A stretch of DNA of 64,000 nt from Gracilaria domingensis (GCA_022539475.1 VCMS01000115.1:1-64000); one strand, 5' to 3'. Counted from the stretch's first letter, positions 11,431 to 22,465 are shown. A program made the numbers and translations. The notes: a model not told the origin generated them from the letters alone.

Positions 11431-12058
11431 CGGCGATGCCCGCGCTTTCAGAGTTCGGGATCTAAGATTTTGATTCCAACAGCTGCTTGTCACCCATTTC
11501 GGCGCCGCACCTCACGATTGGCGGGTCGCGCACCGTACGGCGCCGAATGTTCCGGAGTGCGTTTGCTCGGTTCTGAGCTCGCTCGCCGAGCGCCTTCTCC
11601 GCGCGCACGTTTTCGCCCCGCCGCCCACGCAACTCATGGGCCATGCCGTAACCGTTTCTTGTCTGCCGCAGCGACGCGTGCCTGCGCTGCCCCATCTGCG
11701 TGAGTCATGTAAAGAAATTCATCGCCGAGAGTTAGTTCTGTTCGCAGAACTGTTTCTGCCCCTCATGGCCCGTAGACAGGCAAATTCGCAACAGCTCCAC
11801 CCTGGTCCGCGACACGGATCCCTCCGCAAGGCCCCGTCGCCTCCTTTTTGGAGTTCACCACTACACTGCTCACCTTCGCGAAGAAGAGCTGTCGATGCTA
11901 AGCAGATAGTTCAATATACGCATCCAAGCCAACATCGAAAGTCAAGACTCAGTTGGCATCCTCGCATGACACTCTGCTCTACCGCTCCCTTTCTGTTCGC
12001 ACTCGGTTGCTTTTCTCTGCACTGCGTGGTGTGGCGAAACTGTCTCGCAACACGTCTC
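11431..12058. other. No gene seen
   Basis: Sequence between the minisatellite and the minus-strand Myb-like pseudogene. The open frames here are short and mutually overlapping. Confidence 0.35.
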
Positions 12059-13075
12059 TCAATTGTGGGATTTATCTATCACACGTTTGATGATTTCTTC
12101 AATCGGCGAGGTGATAATTGCTTGAATAGTATATCGACTCTGCTCGACCACCTTTACCAACGAATCTATATCTCTGCCTCCCACCGCTAACTGTTGTTTT
12201 TCACGACGGGTCTGGACGTCGTATAATTCTTTAATACTTTTTGCCAGGTCTTTCATTGTGTCTTGGAGCTCGAACTCACGTCGCTTCGAGGGGGAAATGT
12301 AAGATGGTCTGTTAAGTGGTCGCTTTCTCGTACTCACAATAACATTATGCTCACGATTGTCGTCAATGTTTTGTTCCTCCGAAGCTCCTTCAACAGCCTC
12401 ATTCTCTACGACAGAGAGTCCCATGTGTTCCTCGAGATTAGAGTTGTATGTTTGACAAACCATTTTCGAAAGGATTTCTTTCTGTATGTTTTTCGCACGT
12501 CGAACTTAATCAGGACATGTGGGGTCGCCCGTTTGCTTCTGGTAGTAATGAAGTTTATCATACTTCTTTTTGAGTACCTCTGATTGTCTTCTTGGTCTTT
12601 CATTCTGGTACGCGTATCTATTGTAATCGCGGTGGACCAATGCCCATCCATTCATGCCCGTTGGTTCTTGTTCTTCGATGATATCTAACAGAACATTTAC
12701 GTCCCCTATTGTGTAGTTCATGGCGTTGGCTGTTCTTCTCTTTTTCTTTTTAAACTTCGTAGCTGGTTCTATATTGTCTTCTTCTTCGTCATGTGGGAAT
12801 ACAGGCGTAGGGTGACTTGGTGTTTGTGGAGCTAAAGGTTTTTGGTGATCCTTGTTTAGGGCTCCAGCATTCTTTGACTTTAGTGCGTCTGGTTCCTGCG
12901 ATACATCGAGATCACCAGACGTTTCACCCTCTTCTTCTGCCAATAGGTACGCTTCTTCCTCTCCAATGTTAACCAAAGTTTCTATTCGTAGCACTTGTCC
13001 TGTCATTATGTCGATAAAGAATCTGTTTTCTTTCAGTTCGTAGTTTAGCGCGCGATTTCGGTTGAAACTGAACAT
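12059..13075 (-). pseudogene. Myb/trihelix-like (DUF6818-type) protein, one nonsense codon
   Basis: On the minus strand, 13075 to 12059 is one frame of 339 codons broken only by TAA at 12506-12508. Before the stop are an acidic Glu-rich stretch, a basic KFKKKKRR run and then a domain reading YTIGDVNVLLDIIEEQEP, W-x-LVHRDYN, R-x-SEVLKKKYDKL and QTGDPTCPD. After the stop the frame continues VRRAKNIQKEI. This order (helical Trp/Tyr motifs, LK-x-KYDKL, TGDP-x-CP, then V-x-x-AK) resembles the Myb/SANT-like domain catalogued as DUF6818, known from oomycetes and algae and presumed to bind DNA. The C-terminal part is a charged helix-prone region. The stop sits where Glu or Pro is usual, so a single G-to-T change could explain it. 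A copia element lies about 205 bp upstream of the ATG. Confidence 0.6.
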
Positions 13076-13160
13076 CTGACGAAACCGAAACGGCCGTTGC
13101 AGCCTACCGCGCGGGAGGCTATTCGAAGACTACTCGCTTGTTATGCATACCTGCAAAAAG

Positions 13161-13204
13161 ACAGCCAGTGGTTACAATTTCAATTGTGTAACCAGTTTGG
13201 CTGT
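13161..13204. repeat. Hairpin in the 5' flank of the Myb-like pseudogene
   Basis: The arms ACAGCCA and TGGCTGT enclose inner arms TGGTTACA and TGTAACCA around a 10-nt centre. The arms pair almost perfectly, with a 2-nt bulge. It may be a small foldback remnant or a regulatory structure. Confidence 0.55.
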
Positions 13205-13279
13205 GTCCTGGCAGCGCGGCAGTTACTGCCTTTGTAGCATTTAGAAAACTAGGAATTTTTGGCTGCACCCATTGTCATG

Positions 13280-13405
13280 TGAGGCGCCAAAGGCGACAGC
13301 GACGACACGCGGCAGGGCGTGGTGTCGCCGCCGGCAACAGAATAAAGCAAACACACATTTGAGCGCCCTCCAAAAAGGGGAGCTCAAGGCTTTTCTTTGG
13401 TCTCA
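13280..13405 (+). repeat. Copia 5' LTR (126 bp, internally deleted)
   Basis: It matches the 3' LTR (19372-19589) at both ends but lacks exactly 92 bp. The missing part lies between two direct copies of GGCGCCAAA that are both present in the 3' LTR (19375 and 19467). AATAAA is at 13341-13346. Confidence 0.9.
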
Positions 13406-13425
13406 GGTTATGCGCCCAGGTGACC
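13406..13425 (+). other. Primer-binding site, tRNA-iMet half-molecule type
   Basis: Directly after the LTR the sequence GGTTATGCGCCCAGG is complementary to the anticodon region of an initiator tRNA-Met (CTGGG-x-x-CATAACC), not to a tRNA 3' end. Drosophila copia is known to prime from such an internal fragment. One position differs from the site I expect for animal iMet. Confidence 0.6.
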
Positions 13426-15927
13426 GTAGCCCAACCCCATCTCCTTCACTCTCAGCAAGAACATTACGGCTCCAAAAACGCCAAGACAACATAGATCAAC
13501 AACTATACATCCAACAGCTGCTTCAACAAGCCAAGCTCACCGAAAACAACACATCAGATATCATTTTGAACACCGTCCAAATCGCCATGGCATCATCATC
13601 TAGTGACAACACAAAACTTCCGACATTATCATACAACAACTTCAAGATCTGGAGATCTGCCATGTTCATCAACGCATCAGTGTATCACGGCATTCACTTA
13701 CAGGAGATAGAAATCGTTCCTGACCCAATGGATCCAGGAGAAGCTTCCAAACAGCAGAAAAAAATCAATCGAATCAAGTCTAACATTATCAATTCTTTAC
13801 CGGAGAACATATCCACCAAACTCTCCGGAAACTTCGTGACAATTTCATTAAAACAAATAATCATTTCCATCGGAAATCGTGTCTCTAACGAGAACTAACA
13901 AAATGGAGAGCAACTCGTTTCGCGGAACTTTGTCGCTTATGCGATTGATACTAATCGCTCCGGTACGGAGGTGAAGTGTATCTCTTTATGATTTGTACGC
14001 GGATTTGCCAATTACTTGAGAATGGTCACAATGGGAATTGTTCACGGTCGTGTACAAAGCTTCACTGGATTCTCCACACACGTGTAGTGCTTGCCACGCC
14101 CATTCATAGGGAGAACTAGTATTATTTCTAACGTTTTAGATATTTAGAATATTCTACTAATTTTAACCCTGACAGTGCGGTCGGCCACCTTATTTAGGTA
14201 CGTGAGCTCGACCCACACTGGGCAAGTAAACGTGTGGAGCAATCCTAGAGAGGGAAAAGCCACCGAGGCAGTTCGAATCCCCGCTCTCAAGAGAGGTTCG
14301 CACAGCGACAGCGCACCCCGTATCCTCCAGTGTGGGTGTAAATCCACGAGGACTTTAGGCTATACCACAGGCTTGAGCAAGATCTCCCGACCGGGAAAAA
14401 GGCCAGAAAAGGCAGACAGAGTAGTGTAGATCGTAGTTGACCAATGACGGTATTGGTAGCCAAATGTAGGCATCCAAAGGTGGAACAACCAAATAGAAAT
14501 AGGCGATAATGAACCAAACCAATGGTAAAAACAAAAGAAAGAACAGAAACAAACCCAAGTACTGGGGCGGAGAGAAAGTACCGGTCGGTAAACAGATATG
14601 TGTGTACTCCACGAGTCACAAGAAAAACAAAAGAAAAACAAGACCAATGATGGTATGCACTGCGTGGACTCTCCTGGTTGGAGCCGGGGGATAACTAGAC
14701 AGTGCTGCGGTAACTCGCTCCGCGAGTAGTTGGAGTCGTCGCGCAGGCGAAATAGTTAGAGCCGCACACCGGGTTACCTTTACTAAGTTGGTGATGGCGG
14801 TGAGCCATCACCTAAGTAGTAGAATTAGCGGCCCTGTAGAGGGTTATCAAAAATATCTAAATAATAGATTAATCTAAGCACCTCATGTGCACCTCCCGTC
14901 CCGAGCAGTCCTGACAGTGTCGGACCAAAACCCACGGGGTATTTCTAAAAATTATGAAAAGATTCACTCCATCCAAACACCCAATAGTGGTACACATGTA
15001 CACATTCCGGGTCCGGATCCACGTCATCGTGCTACTCATAACCTCGAGTTACCTTTCGATGGGCGTCCCATTGAGTTATGATTGCCACTACCGAAATGGT
15101 ATCCCTGAGGATGGTTTGCTCTACAAAACGCACCGAGCAAGTGTTGGCTCTGACTCAGGAACTCCTGGTGCGTGATAGTCTCCTCGCGGAGAGTTACTAC
15201 CTGGTGAGTGACTAGTCATCCACCTTGTGGAGCTTTCCGCCACTACTGTGTGTATTGTTTTACTTGTTTCTTTTGTTTGTGTCACTGTTTAAGAGGTACG
15301 CACGACCCGTGTGCCGGTGTTTCTTTCTGCCCCGTCTTGTTGATCTGGTGGCTCGCCCCGTTCGTCGCGGCCCGTGCCAAATCAGTGTGTGTGTGTCTGT
15401 CTCGTGACATCTCAAGCCCGGCATCGCCGTTGTCTACACAACACCCCCCCGACTTCTAGGCCGACTCTCTTGATCTCCCTACGCCCGTCGTGACGGTTTG
15501 GTTTCGGCTTACACCCGACTCGTTGCACCATTCCTTGGAGCGCTCTATCTGCTGTGCTCACCTCTTCGAGGGAAGGTCCCGAACGCCTTTCGTGTCTTCT
15601 CCCTTTGCAGGGTTTTGCACCACACAAAACAACAACGTCCTTGATACGAAAGCAAGGTCGATTCTTTTTCTCCCTGGCAACACCCTGGATGACTATATTA
15701 AACAAAATGACGCCGTTCGAACCAAAATGATCAATGCCAATTATCACAACATCGAAAATGAAGCCACTACAGTGAAATTTATGATCCAAGGTTTACGCCG
15801 CCACCCTGATCACATCAAAATTGCAGTTATGATGACCGTAAACCCTCCCAACACCGTCCAAGAATTTGTGAACCAAATGAGGCAAGCCATTCTTCTGCAA
15901 GAAGAAACTCTAATGGTGCCCCGCTAA
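13410..15927 (+). pseudogene. Copia gag, split by an insertion
   Basis: The first part (13410-13898) has the UBN2-like start KLPTLSYNNFKIWRSAM. It reaches a TAA at 13896-13898 and is then interrupted by the 13904-15624 insertion. Reading resumes in the same frame at 15625 with NNNVLDTKARS and continues through a capsid-like region (TVQEFVNQMRQAIL) to another TAA at 15925-15927. The ATG at 13410 overlaps the primer site; the ATG at 13587 (MASSSSDNTK) is an alternative start. Confidence 0.75.
13904..15624. mobile_element. Nested LTR-like insertion in copia gag, TSD CAAAA
   Basis: The insert is flanked by CAAAA at 13899-13903 and 15625-15629, starts TG and ends CA. Removing it together with one CAAAA restores the gag frame. 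It contains no coding frame. The right part (about 15165-15624) resembles gypsy-type LTRs in plus orientation (GATAGTCTCCTCGCGGAGAG, end GGGTTTTGCACCACA). The middle part (about 14340-14960) resembles them in minus orientation. It may be a solo LTR hit by a second LTR, or a composite. Confidence 0.75.
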
Positions 15928-15987
15928 AATCCACCCGCACTTCAAGCACAACCAATCAAGTATGAAGAACCTCGCTCACATCGCCCC

Positions 15988-16962
15988 ATGCGCCGCGCAT
16001 ACGCACCAGCTGACAAGAACTGCCAACGACCTGCTGGTTGGAATGGCCCATGGTGTACAGTTCATGCTTCTACGACGCACAGCACCGCACATTGCCGCCT
16101 GAAACAGCGTGCTGCTGGTAACAGAGAGCCTCAGTACCAAGTACGCATGATACAAGAAGCACCACAGCCCAATGTGCAGGAACTGCAAATGCGTCTTGCC
16201 GCTCTTAAGAACGTGCTCGCGCCCCCACAGGCTCCTGACAACGGTACGTACTACGAACTTGACTCTGCCGCCCACCCGTCCTACTCTTCTTCCCCGCACA
16301 ACCTTACCCCATTACAGCCAACGCTAACAACACAGACTGCTGACGGAACCGTACACCGTGTCACCCACTCGGGACAGGTTACACTGAGGACGAGGCATAA
16401 GCCCATAACCCTATCACGTGTCTTCTACTCAACCACAGTGCGGGCCAATCTGATTTCTGTTCATGACCTGGCCAAGAAATATGGCTGTGTGACATTCCTT
16501 CCGTCTACCGCATATGTCTACGACCCCAGAGCTCCCACCTTCGTTGCCACTGCAACATACAAAAATGGAAAAAATGTGCTAGACCATCCTCGTAATCACT
16601 ATCCGTATTTCTCTGTCAATGCAACGCGCACATTTGCTAAAGGGTAAGCCAGCTCTTCCTCAAAAGCCCGAGCCACACAAGCCAATCCCTCGCCAATAAC
16701 GAAGGCAATACAGAATACCGGCCCGACAGCCATCACAAGACGCACACAGTCAGTGCCAATCACCCTCCCGAACGCCACCAAACCTAGCGATGTAACCCCT
16801 CACAAGCCATCTAACGCACTGAACGACTTTAAAGCCTGGCATTTGACGCTGAACCACATCCACCCCAAAACCTTGCAACTCATGTCCAAACACCAACTAC
16901 TGCCCGACCTCCCAGTCTCTCTCTCCGCTCCCCCACCTAAGCTGACATGCAGTGGCTGTTAA
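15988..16962 (+). pseudogene. Copia protease and pre-integrase zinc region
   Basis: In the same frame as gag, it carries a degenerate aspartic protease site YYELDSAAH (the family has DSGA) and then a typical copia stretch LISVHDLAKKYG. A TAA at 16645-16647 precedes the pre-integrase domain AWHLTLNHIHPKTLQLM with TCSGC, the usual H-C-C pattern. A further TAA at 16960-16962 ends the frame just before a shift into the integrase frame. Confidence 0.75.
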
Positions 16963-17344
16963 ACCGCCAAACGTCTACCGGCCCCTCACTTTAGAACGAA
17001 CCACTCCGCCACGCGTGAAGATATCATCCGATGTCTTGGGACCAATCAACGCACCCACCCGAACATGGAAGCACCGCTACGCCATAAGACACCTCGATGC
17101 GGCGTCCCGCTACCTCTTCTTTGTGCTCATCGCGTCACGGAAAGAAGTGCTCCGCACAGCCATGGACACCATCGAGAAAATACGCAATCACACGGGAAAA
17201 TATCCGAAACTGTACCGATTCGACAATGCCACAGAGTACATCTCCACGTCGTCGAAAAAGTTTCTCACCGAACGCGGCATCTATCTCTCTCCAACGACAC
17301 CATACACACCGCAAGAAAACTCCTTGGCGGAAGGTATTAACTAG
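16952..17344 (+). pseudogene. Copia integrase core
   Basis: The rve core retains its three acidic positions: ISSDVLGP, YRFDNATEY and TPQENSLAEG. The frame differs by one from the preceding domain, and a TAG at 17342-17344 stops it. The downstream stretch (17479-17886), in another frame, is the variable integrase C-terminal region. Confidence 0.8.
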
Positions 17345-17478
17345 ACCTTGATGCAAGCAGCCCGTGCTGCCTTGGCATATTCGCAACTGGACGACGCCTA
17401 CTGGAAGCTGCAATCCTAGACGCCGCATTCAAATATTACCTGCCATTCCACCCAGCCATTAAGAACATCCCATATACC

Positions 17479-18613
17479 GTGTGGCACAGACAAACACCAA
17501 CGCTCTCACAAATCCTGCCATTCAGGCAACTGCGGTCAGTACCTGCACTCATCGCTAACAAAACCAAATTGCAAGCACGTGCAATACCAGTCAGATACCT
17601 ATGCGGGATTGATACGCACCACATCATGATGCTCAACATGCGCACAAGAAGACAGCAAGTCGCACGCACTGCTGATTTCCGTGGATATCAACCCCATCTT
17701 GACCCTTGCTTCATTGACAAAGCGACGAGAGCACGAGGGCCCAAAGCGTCCATACCTAAGACCATTACAATCAGCACTTCTCGACCGAAATCTCCGTCCC
17801 AAGCAAGAAAATTTCGAGATGCCAAACAATGGGCGATTGCCCACAATGAAGAACTAGACAAACTAGACCAAAATGCATTCGATTGATTGGTCAGCGAGCA
17901 ACCCTCCACCACGACATGAGATCATCGCAACCACATGGACATACCGCTACAAGCAAGCCAGCCCCGAGTCTTTCATTGAGAGAAAAGCACGATGCTCCAT
18001 TCGGGGTGACCTGATGAAACCACAGACCCACTACAATCCCCAACACACCTTGTCATTCATGGCTGACAAAACATCGGTACGCATCGTCTTTGCTGCGGCA
18101 GCAATGCACGGTCTCCATCTTGAGCACTTCGACATCAAAAGTGCATATCTCCACGAAGAATTCAAACACACTCTCCCCGTATTCGTATGGCAACCTCTGG
18201 GATTCAATGGCACTTATAAACATCCAAAACGTTGGGGGCAGCTCAAACGCAACCTATACGGCACTCCATCAGCAGGACATACATATAGCAACGCTCTCTT
18301 CCAATTCCTCTGATAACACGGCTACAGGCAATGCAAATCAGACATATCTCTATTCACGTTCCAATGTGACAATGGATATGCTCTCCTATCGGTGTCATCT
18401 GATGAATCTCTTGTCGCAGCCACCAATCCGAACATCATCGACAAATTATACCTCACACTGCAAACTAAGTACACAGCCAAACGCATCGGCACCCCACGAA
18501 CATTCCTTGGATGGCGCGTGCGTTACAGCAAAGCGGGCATCCATCTCTCCCTAACCGGATCTGTGCATGAAAATCGTAGACAAACTGCTGTGCAACGAAG
18601 CAAACCCGTGTAA
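17479..18613 (+). pseudogene. Copia reverse transcriptase, catalytic motif lost
   Basis: The RT is spread over three frames (17479-17886, 17873-18313, 18392-18613). Motif A is kept (HFDIKSAYLHEE), as are LKRNLYGTPSAG and FLGWRVRYSKAGIHLS. Where copia elements have Y/F-V-D-D, the sequence reads SVSSDESLVAATN, so one catalytic Asp is replaced. Confidence 0.8.
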
Positions 18614-19499
18614 CACACCGTACGCTTCTGGCGTAACATATGAAGCACTTGCAAAAGAGGAAGAGGAACATTCCTCAAGTTCCGCTCTGTACCGTGAAAC
18701 CGTAGGAGATTTGCGCTATCTCGCTGACTCGACCCGACCAGACCTAGCCTTCATTACAGGTGCGCTGGCTCGAGCGCTTTGCAAGCCCACCACACGGCAC
18801 TGGAATATGCTAAAATCCGTCGCGAAGTACCTCACGGACTCTCGTGATATCGGTCTCATGTATACAAAATCCGCGCAAACTACTCTCACCGCTTACGCTG
18901 ATGCAGAATTTGCCAGCTGCAAAACAACCCGTAAATCCGTTACCGGGAGCATCATTATGCTAGGACCGAATTTTGTCCACTGGCAGTCCAAAATGCAGCA
19001 AACTGTAGCCCTTTCGACCTGCGAAGCCGAATATGTTGCGGCGGCGCACACTGCTCAAGACCTCATCTGGATCGCAAACCTACTCGGTGAGCTTCCTGTT
19101 CCTGCCACCACACAGACGCGTATGTTCGTCGATAATGCCTCTGCCGTTCGGATTGGAAACTGTAGTGCTCTCACCAAGGAAAGGAAACACATTCACATCA
19201 AGTATCTCTACCTTAAAGACCATGTCTTCTCCGGCACGTTCACACGTACCCACATCCCGAACACCCAAATGCTCGCCGATGTCTTAACCACGCCGCACCT
19301 CGTAACATCATTTGTACAGCAAATTGCCAAACTTGGGATGCACAACCCACCATATGCTGCGTCGGGGGGAGTGAGGCGCCAAAAGCAGCAAGCGACGCAG
19401 CACATGGCGGAAGTCGACAGGAGTTCCCAAGACGAGCCCGAAACCCACCCTCGTCGATCGTGCTTCGGCGCCAAAGACGACAGCGACGACACGCGGTAG
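18567..19499 (+). pseudogene. Copia RNase H
   Basis: An open frame of 310 codons with the copia RT connection and RNase H motifs: DLRYLADSTRPDLAF, LTAYADAEFASCKTTRKS, VALSTCEAEYVAA and KHIHIKYLYLKD. It runs into the 3' LTR and ends at TAG 19497-19499. This part is intact, unlike the rest of the element. Confidence 0.85.
19361..19371 (+). other. Copia polypurine tract
   Basis: GTCGGGGGGAG lies immediately before the TG that opens the 3' LTR, which is the position expected for plus-strand priming. Confidence 0.8.
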
Positions 19500-19589
19500 C
19501 GCGTGGTGTCGCCGCTGGCCACAGAATAAAGCAAACAGACCTTTGAGCGCCCTCCGAAAAGGGGAGCTCAAGGCTTTTCTTTGGTCTCA
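19372..19589 (+). repeat. Copia 3' LTR (218 bp, full length)
   Basis: It starts TGAGGCGCC and ends TCTCA. It holds two copies of GGCGCCAAA 92 bp apart and AATAAA at 19525-19530. Its length minus 92 equals the 5' LTR length exactly. Confidence 0.9.
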
Positions 19590-19741
19590 TCATGATGACA
19601 GTTCGGTGAGGATTTTTCATCACCAAATGTTTTCGGTGTTAGCGCGCGTGGCGTATGTGTACACGTCACACAACCCACCATGAAAGCAACCACGCCGGCG
19701 CCGACCCGTAGTAGAATGATTTTGGCGTGGGGTGAATGCGA

Positions 19742-19868
19742 GGTATGCACGGGTTTATTTAGAAAATTAAGTGTTCAAAATCGGGATGTGCACGCATAGT
19801 GCACGGGGTAGACTGTCATTTTGGACACCCAATTTTCTAAATAAACCTGTAAATACCCCGTGCATACC
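19742..19868. repeat. Foldback (hairpin) element
   Basis: The left arm begins GGTATGCACGGG and continues TTTATTTAGAAAATT. The right arm carries AATTTTCTAAATAAACC and ends CCCCGTGCATACC. The arms pair over about 45 positions with a few mismatches and one bulge, leaving a loop of about 30 nt. This resembles a small non-coding foldback element or MITE. Confidence 0.7.
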
Positions 19869-20548
19869 CCGTTTCTTTCTTCTAGGGGACCAAGATAATC
19901 CGGCCATCGGCTTGACCTCACGCTATTCTCCCCGAGCAGTCACCCACTCATCGAATCGTTTGGCCACTTCGCATCAACCCCCGTTAGTCGTCCCTCGACT
20001 CCCTCGTTCAGCCAAAGTATCTCATCCTTCTGCCATTAGTTTACCTCCATACCGGACTCCAAGCAGCACGAAGGCGCTAGGCAACATGGCGGTGGAAAAG
20101 CCCGTCAAACGCCCGGCTACGGTACACTAAAACACCTTCCAGAAAAAAGGAGAGCTATAGGTCCATGCATTATTTGAATTCATAACGACCGCAAAGAATC
20201 TGTTTAACCCAGACGTAGAACTCAGCAAAAGAAATTACATTAATTGTGTTTTCGATGTAATAGATTCAAAATAAAATTCTGCTCTCAAGCATTTTTCATC
20301 TTATCGAAGGTGATTTTGCAGATATTTGTGCCATTGCTTCTCAAATTCATAGTAAGATAGGTCGCTCCCGCCCTATCAAAAATTCCGAACCAAAACACTC
20401 CTCTTTGCCCAGCAACAATCTTACCAACAAGAACGACCCTGCAAAATGGAGCTACGCAAATTGGCTGAAGAGTCGTCTTCTTTAGCTTCCGACAGGCATA
20501 CCGAAACTGTTTCGTCTCCCAGTAGGTACCACGCAGACTGCCGACACA
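19869..20548. other. No supported gene
   Basis: A short plus frame (to 20130) is Pro/Ser-rich without known motifs. From about 20150 to 20300 the sequence is AT-rich. Nothing recognisable. Confidence 0.35.
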
Positions 20549-21396
20549 ATGGAAGACTTTGACCCGGAGTCTTTTGAGCTCTCTAAGAGAGCGCGTACTC
20601 GTTTCTATCGCGCACCAGCGAACATCACCGGACACGAAAAGAAGGGTTTTGCGGTGCTTCGCACCGATCGTGACAAAGACGCGATGCAGAACCCGTTAAA
20701 TATTACAGGCTGCTTGCCCGAAGCAGGTATTCGCGAACCGCTCACGCTAGTCAAAACCGGCGATCCACGGCCTTTTCTGGTTATCGCCGCCGTCAGCTTT
20801 TTAGCCCTTCTACAGTCAGCATATAAACGCTTTCATGATATCATTGTACGCCAATGCGGTTTCACTCACCTCCCAAATATTTCTATACAACTGCTCGAAC
20901 ACCTTATCGATCTTTTCCCCACAACGTCGAGAATCAGATACCTTAGAAAACCGTAATTAAACTGCGAGCAGAGATAGAACGTTAAAAAGCGCAGTCCACT
21001 TACTGGCGTTCTCGTTTGCACTTTGCAGACGGGCTACGAACAGCAGAAGAAAACTGTTACATCTCACTGAAAGCCCGTCACCCAAACTGTACTTTGCAAT
21101 CGCTGGCTCTTCGTGCAGCGCAAACAAGTATAAACAGAGGAACTCCTGCAGCGCCAAACGGCTCAGCAGACCAACCCGCAAATGTTGCTGATGATAACGA
21201 CGAAATCGAAATGGGTTTCTCAACCCCAGGTGGACGCCCGACACAAAGTCGATCATCAGAGCCTCCGAACGGCTCCTCGAATCGCTCCCCAGCGCTTAAC
21301 CGAATGCGTACGGATGTCAACCGCTTCACTGCTCTCGTCAATGACACAGGCACTATAAAAGGCTCCCTCTCTACCGGTGAACCCCGACTTAATTGA
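20549..21396 (+). pseudogene. Unrecognised coding remnant ending at gypsy A
   Basis: The first part (20549-20956, 135 codons) has protein-like composition: MEDFDPESFELSKRARTRF, then LTLVKTGDPRPFLVIAAVSF, then ISIQLLEHLIDLFP. After the TAA a second frame (to 21396) carries a Ser/Pro/Asn-rich tail. The frames differ by one base, so there is a frameshift or a missed intron. The second part stops 20 bp before the gypsy A LTR at 21417, so the element may have interrupted a gene here. I do not recognise the family. Confidence 0.4.
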
Positions 21397-21416
21397 GAGA
21401 CACAGCTAACGTATAC

Positions 21417-22386
21417 TGTAGAGCAAAAGCCCAGCGATGGGATCGTCTCTCAAGGCGTTCGAGTCCTTGCTCTCTAGACGAAGTGGACTCAGTGGTGAGC
21501 CATCCGAACACGGATAGTGCGAATGTAAGACCGCCCGTGGTACGGGATATACCTACGGAGGTTGAGGGGTGAACGGGCCTGATCCAGGAGTCCGGCGAAA
21601 AGTGACGGAATAGTCGAGAGGAAAGGTACCGTAGAGCGTTGTAAGCCTTAGGTAAAAGGGGAAAAAGAAAGGAAAAAAAAAGGAGGAACCCTCGGCGGGG
21701 CGTGCGACAAGCGGCAACAGACCCGGCGACGGGAGACGGGGGTTGTGTTTTAAGCCCACGCGGCACTAACTCTGTACAGAGACAGAAAACCCACCTGACA
21801 CAGGTAAGCAGTAATCTGCAAGTGAAGACGAGTAAAATAATGGTCCGAAGACGGAAATAAGCCCGAAGGCAACAGCTGTGTAGGTCAGTAGTGCCTGAAT
21901 GATCCTGAGGGATGAATCTAGTTCGTACCGTACGAGGTGACCCTCCTGAGGGAGTTGTGCACTTCGCGCAGGCGAACGTGGTTCAGAGCCGGGATCGGCT
22001 ACCCTTTTGCGAAGGAGGAGGTGACCGGAAGGTCACCTCTTATATCGTAATCGATAAATTAGTGAAACTAAATTAAATAATCTAATGCACACCTAAGCAG
22101 GTCCATACACGTGGTGCACGTGCCAACCCGCGGCAGCGGCCAGGAAAATATCCGACAATCATACCAAAACATGTGTTAACACACCCATTCCTACACACGC
22201 GTACACGCGACCAATACTCATCTGCGCCAGGTCATGGCAGACCCCTTAGGGTACGGTACCTCAATACTGCCGAAAGCATCCCATCCGTGGGCCAATACCC
22301 ATACATTCCGAGTACCTGGAATCATTCGTATCAGGGATTTATGAAATCCTTCCCCGTGCATGGGGCGAGCACGTTTTACTCTACAT
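21417..22386 (-). repeat. Gypsy A 3' LTR (970 bp)
   Basis: On the plus strand it starts TGTAGAGCAAAAGCCC and ends GTTTTACTCTACA, an inverted terminal pair. It keeps the paired CACGTG boxes and the AGGTGACC/GGTCACCT hairpin next to a TATAAG box seen in the B LTRs, but is clearly more diverged from them than the B LTRs are from each other. Confidence 0.88.
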
Positions 22387-22465
22387 ATCCCCCTCCTTAG
22401 CGCAGGAAACATCCGGTTTGCAAGCGGAGACTCATCAGCGAGCGAGTATATAAGCACGATCCATC

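Larger units (their letters stand above)
13275..19594 (+). mobile_element. Ty1/copia LTR retrotransposon, dead, TSD TCATG
   Basis: The element runs 13280-19589 and is flanked by the 5-bp duplication TCATG (13275-13279 and 19590-19594). LTRs begin TGAGGCGCC and end TTTGGTCTCA, with AATAAA inside each. Order is LTR, primer site, gag, protease, integrase, reverse transcriptase, RNase H, polypurine tract, LTR, which is the copia order (integrase before RT). The coding frame has several stops and frameshifts, and gag is split by a nested insertion. Confidence 0.93.

Noticed and set aside
14262-14285. Possible tRNA (CAGTTCGAATCCCC) within the nested insertion
   Set aside because: The B-box-like word lacks matching stems and an A box at the right distance.
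19771-20130. Plus ORF of 119 codons next to the foldback element
   Set aside because: It starts inside the hairpin arm and has no domain; likely chance.
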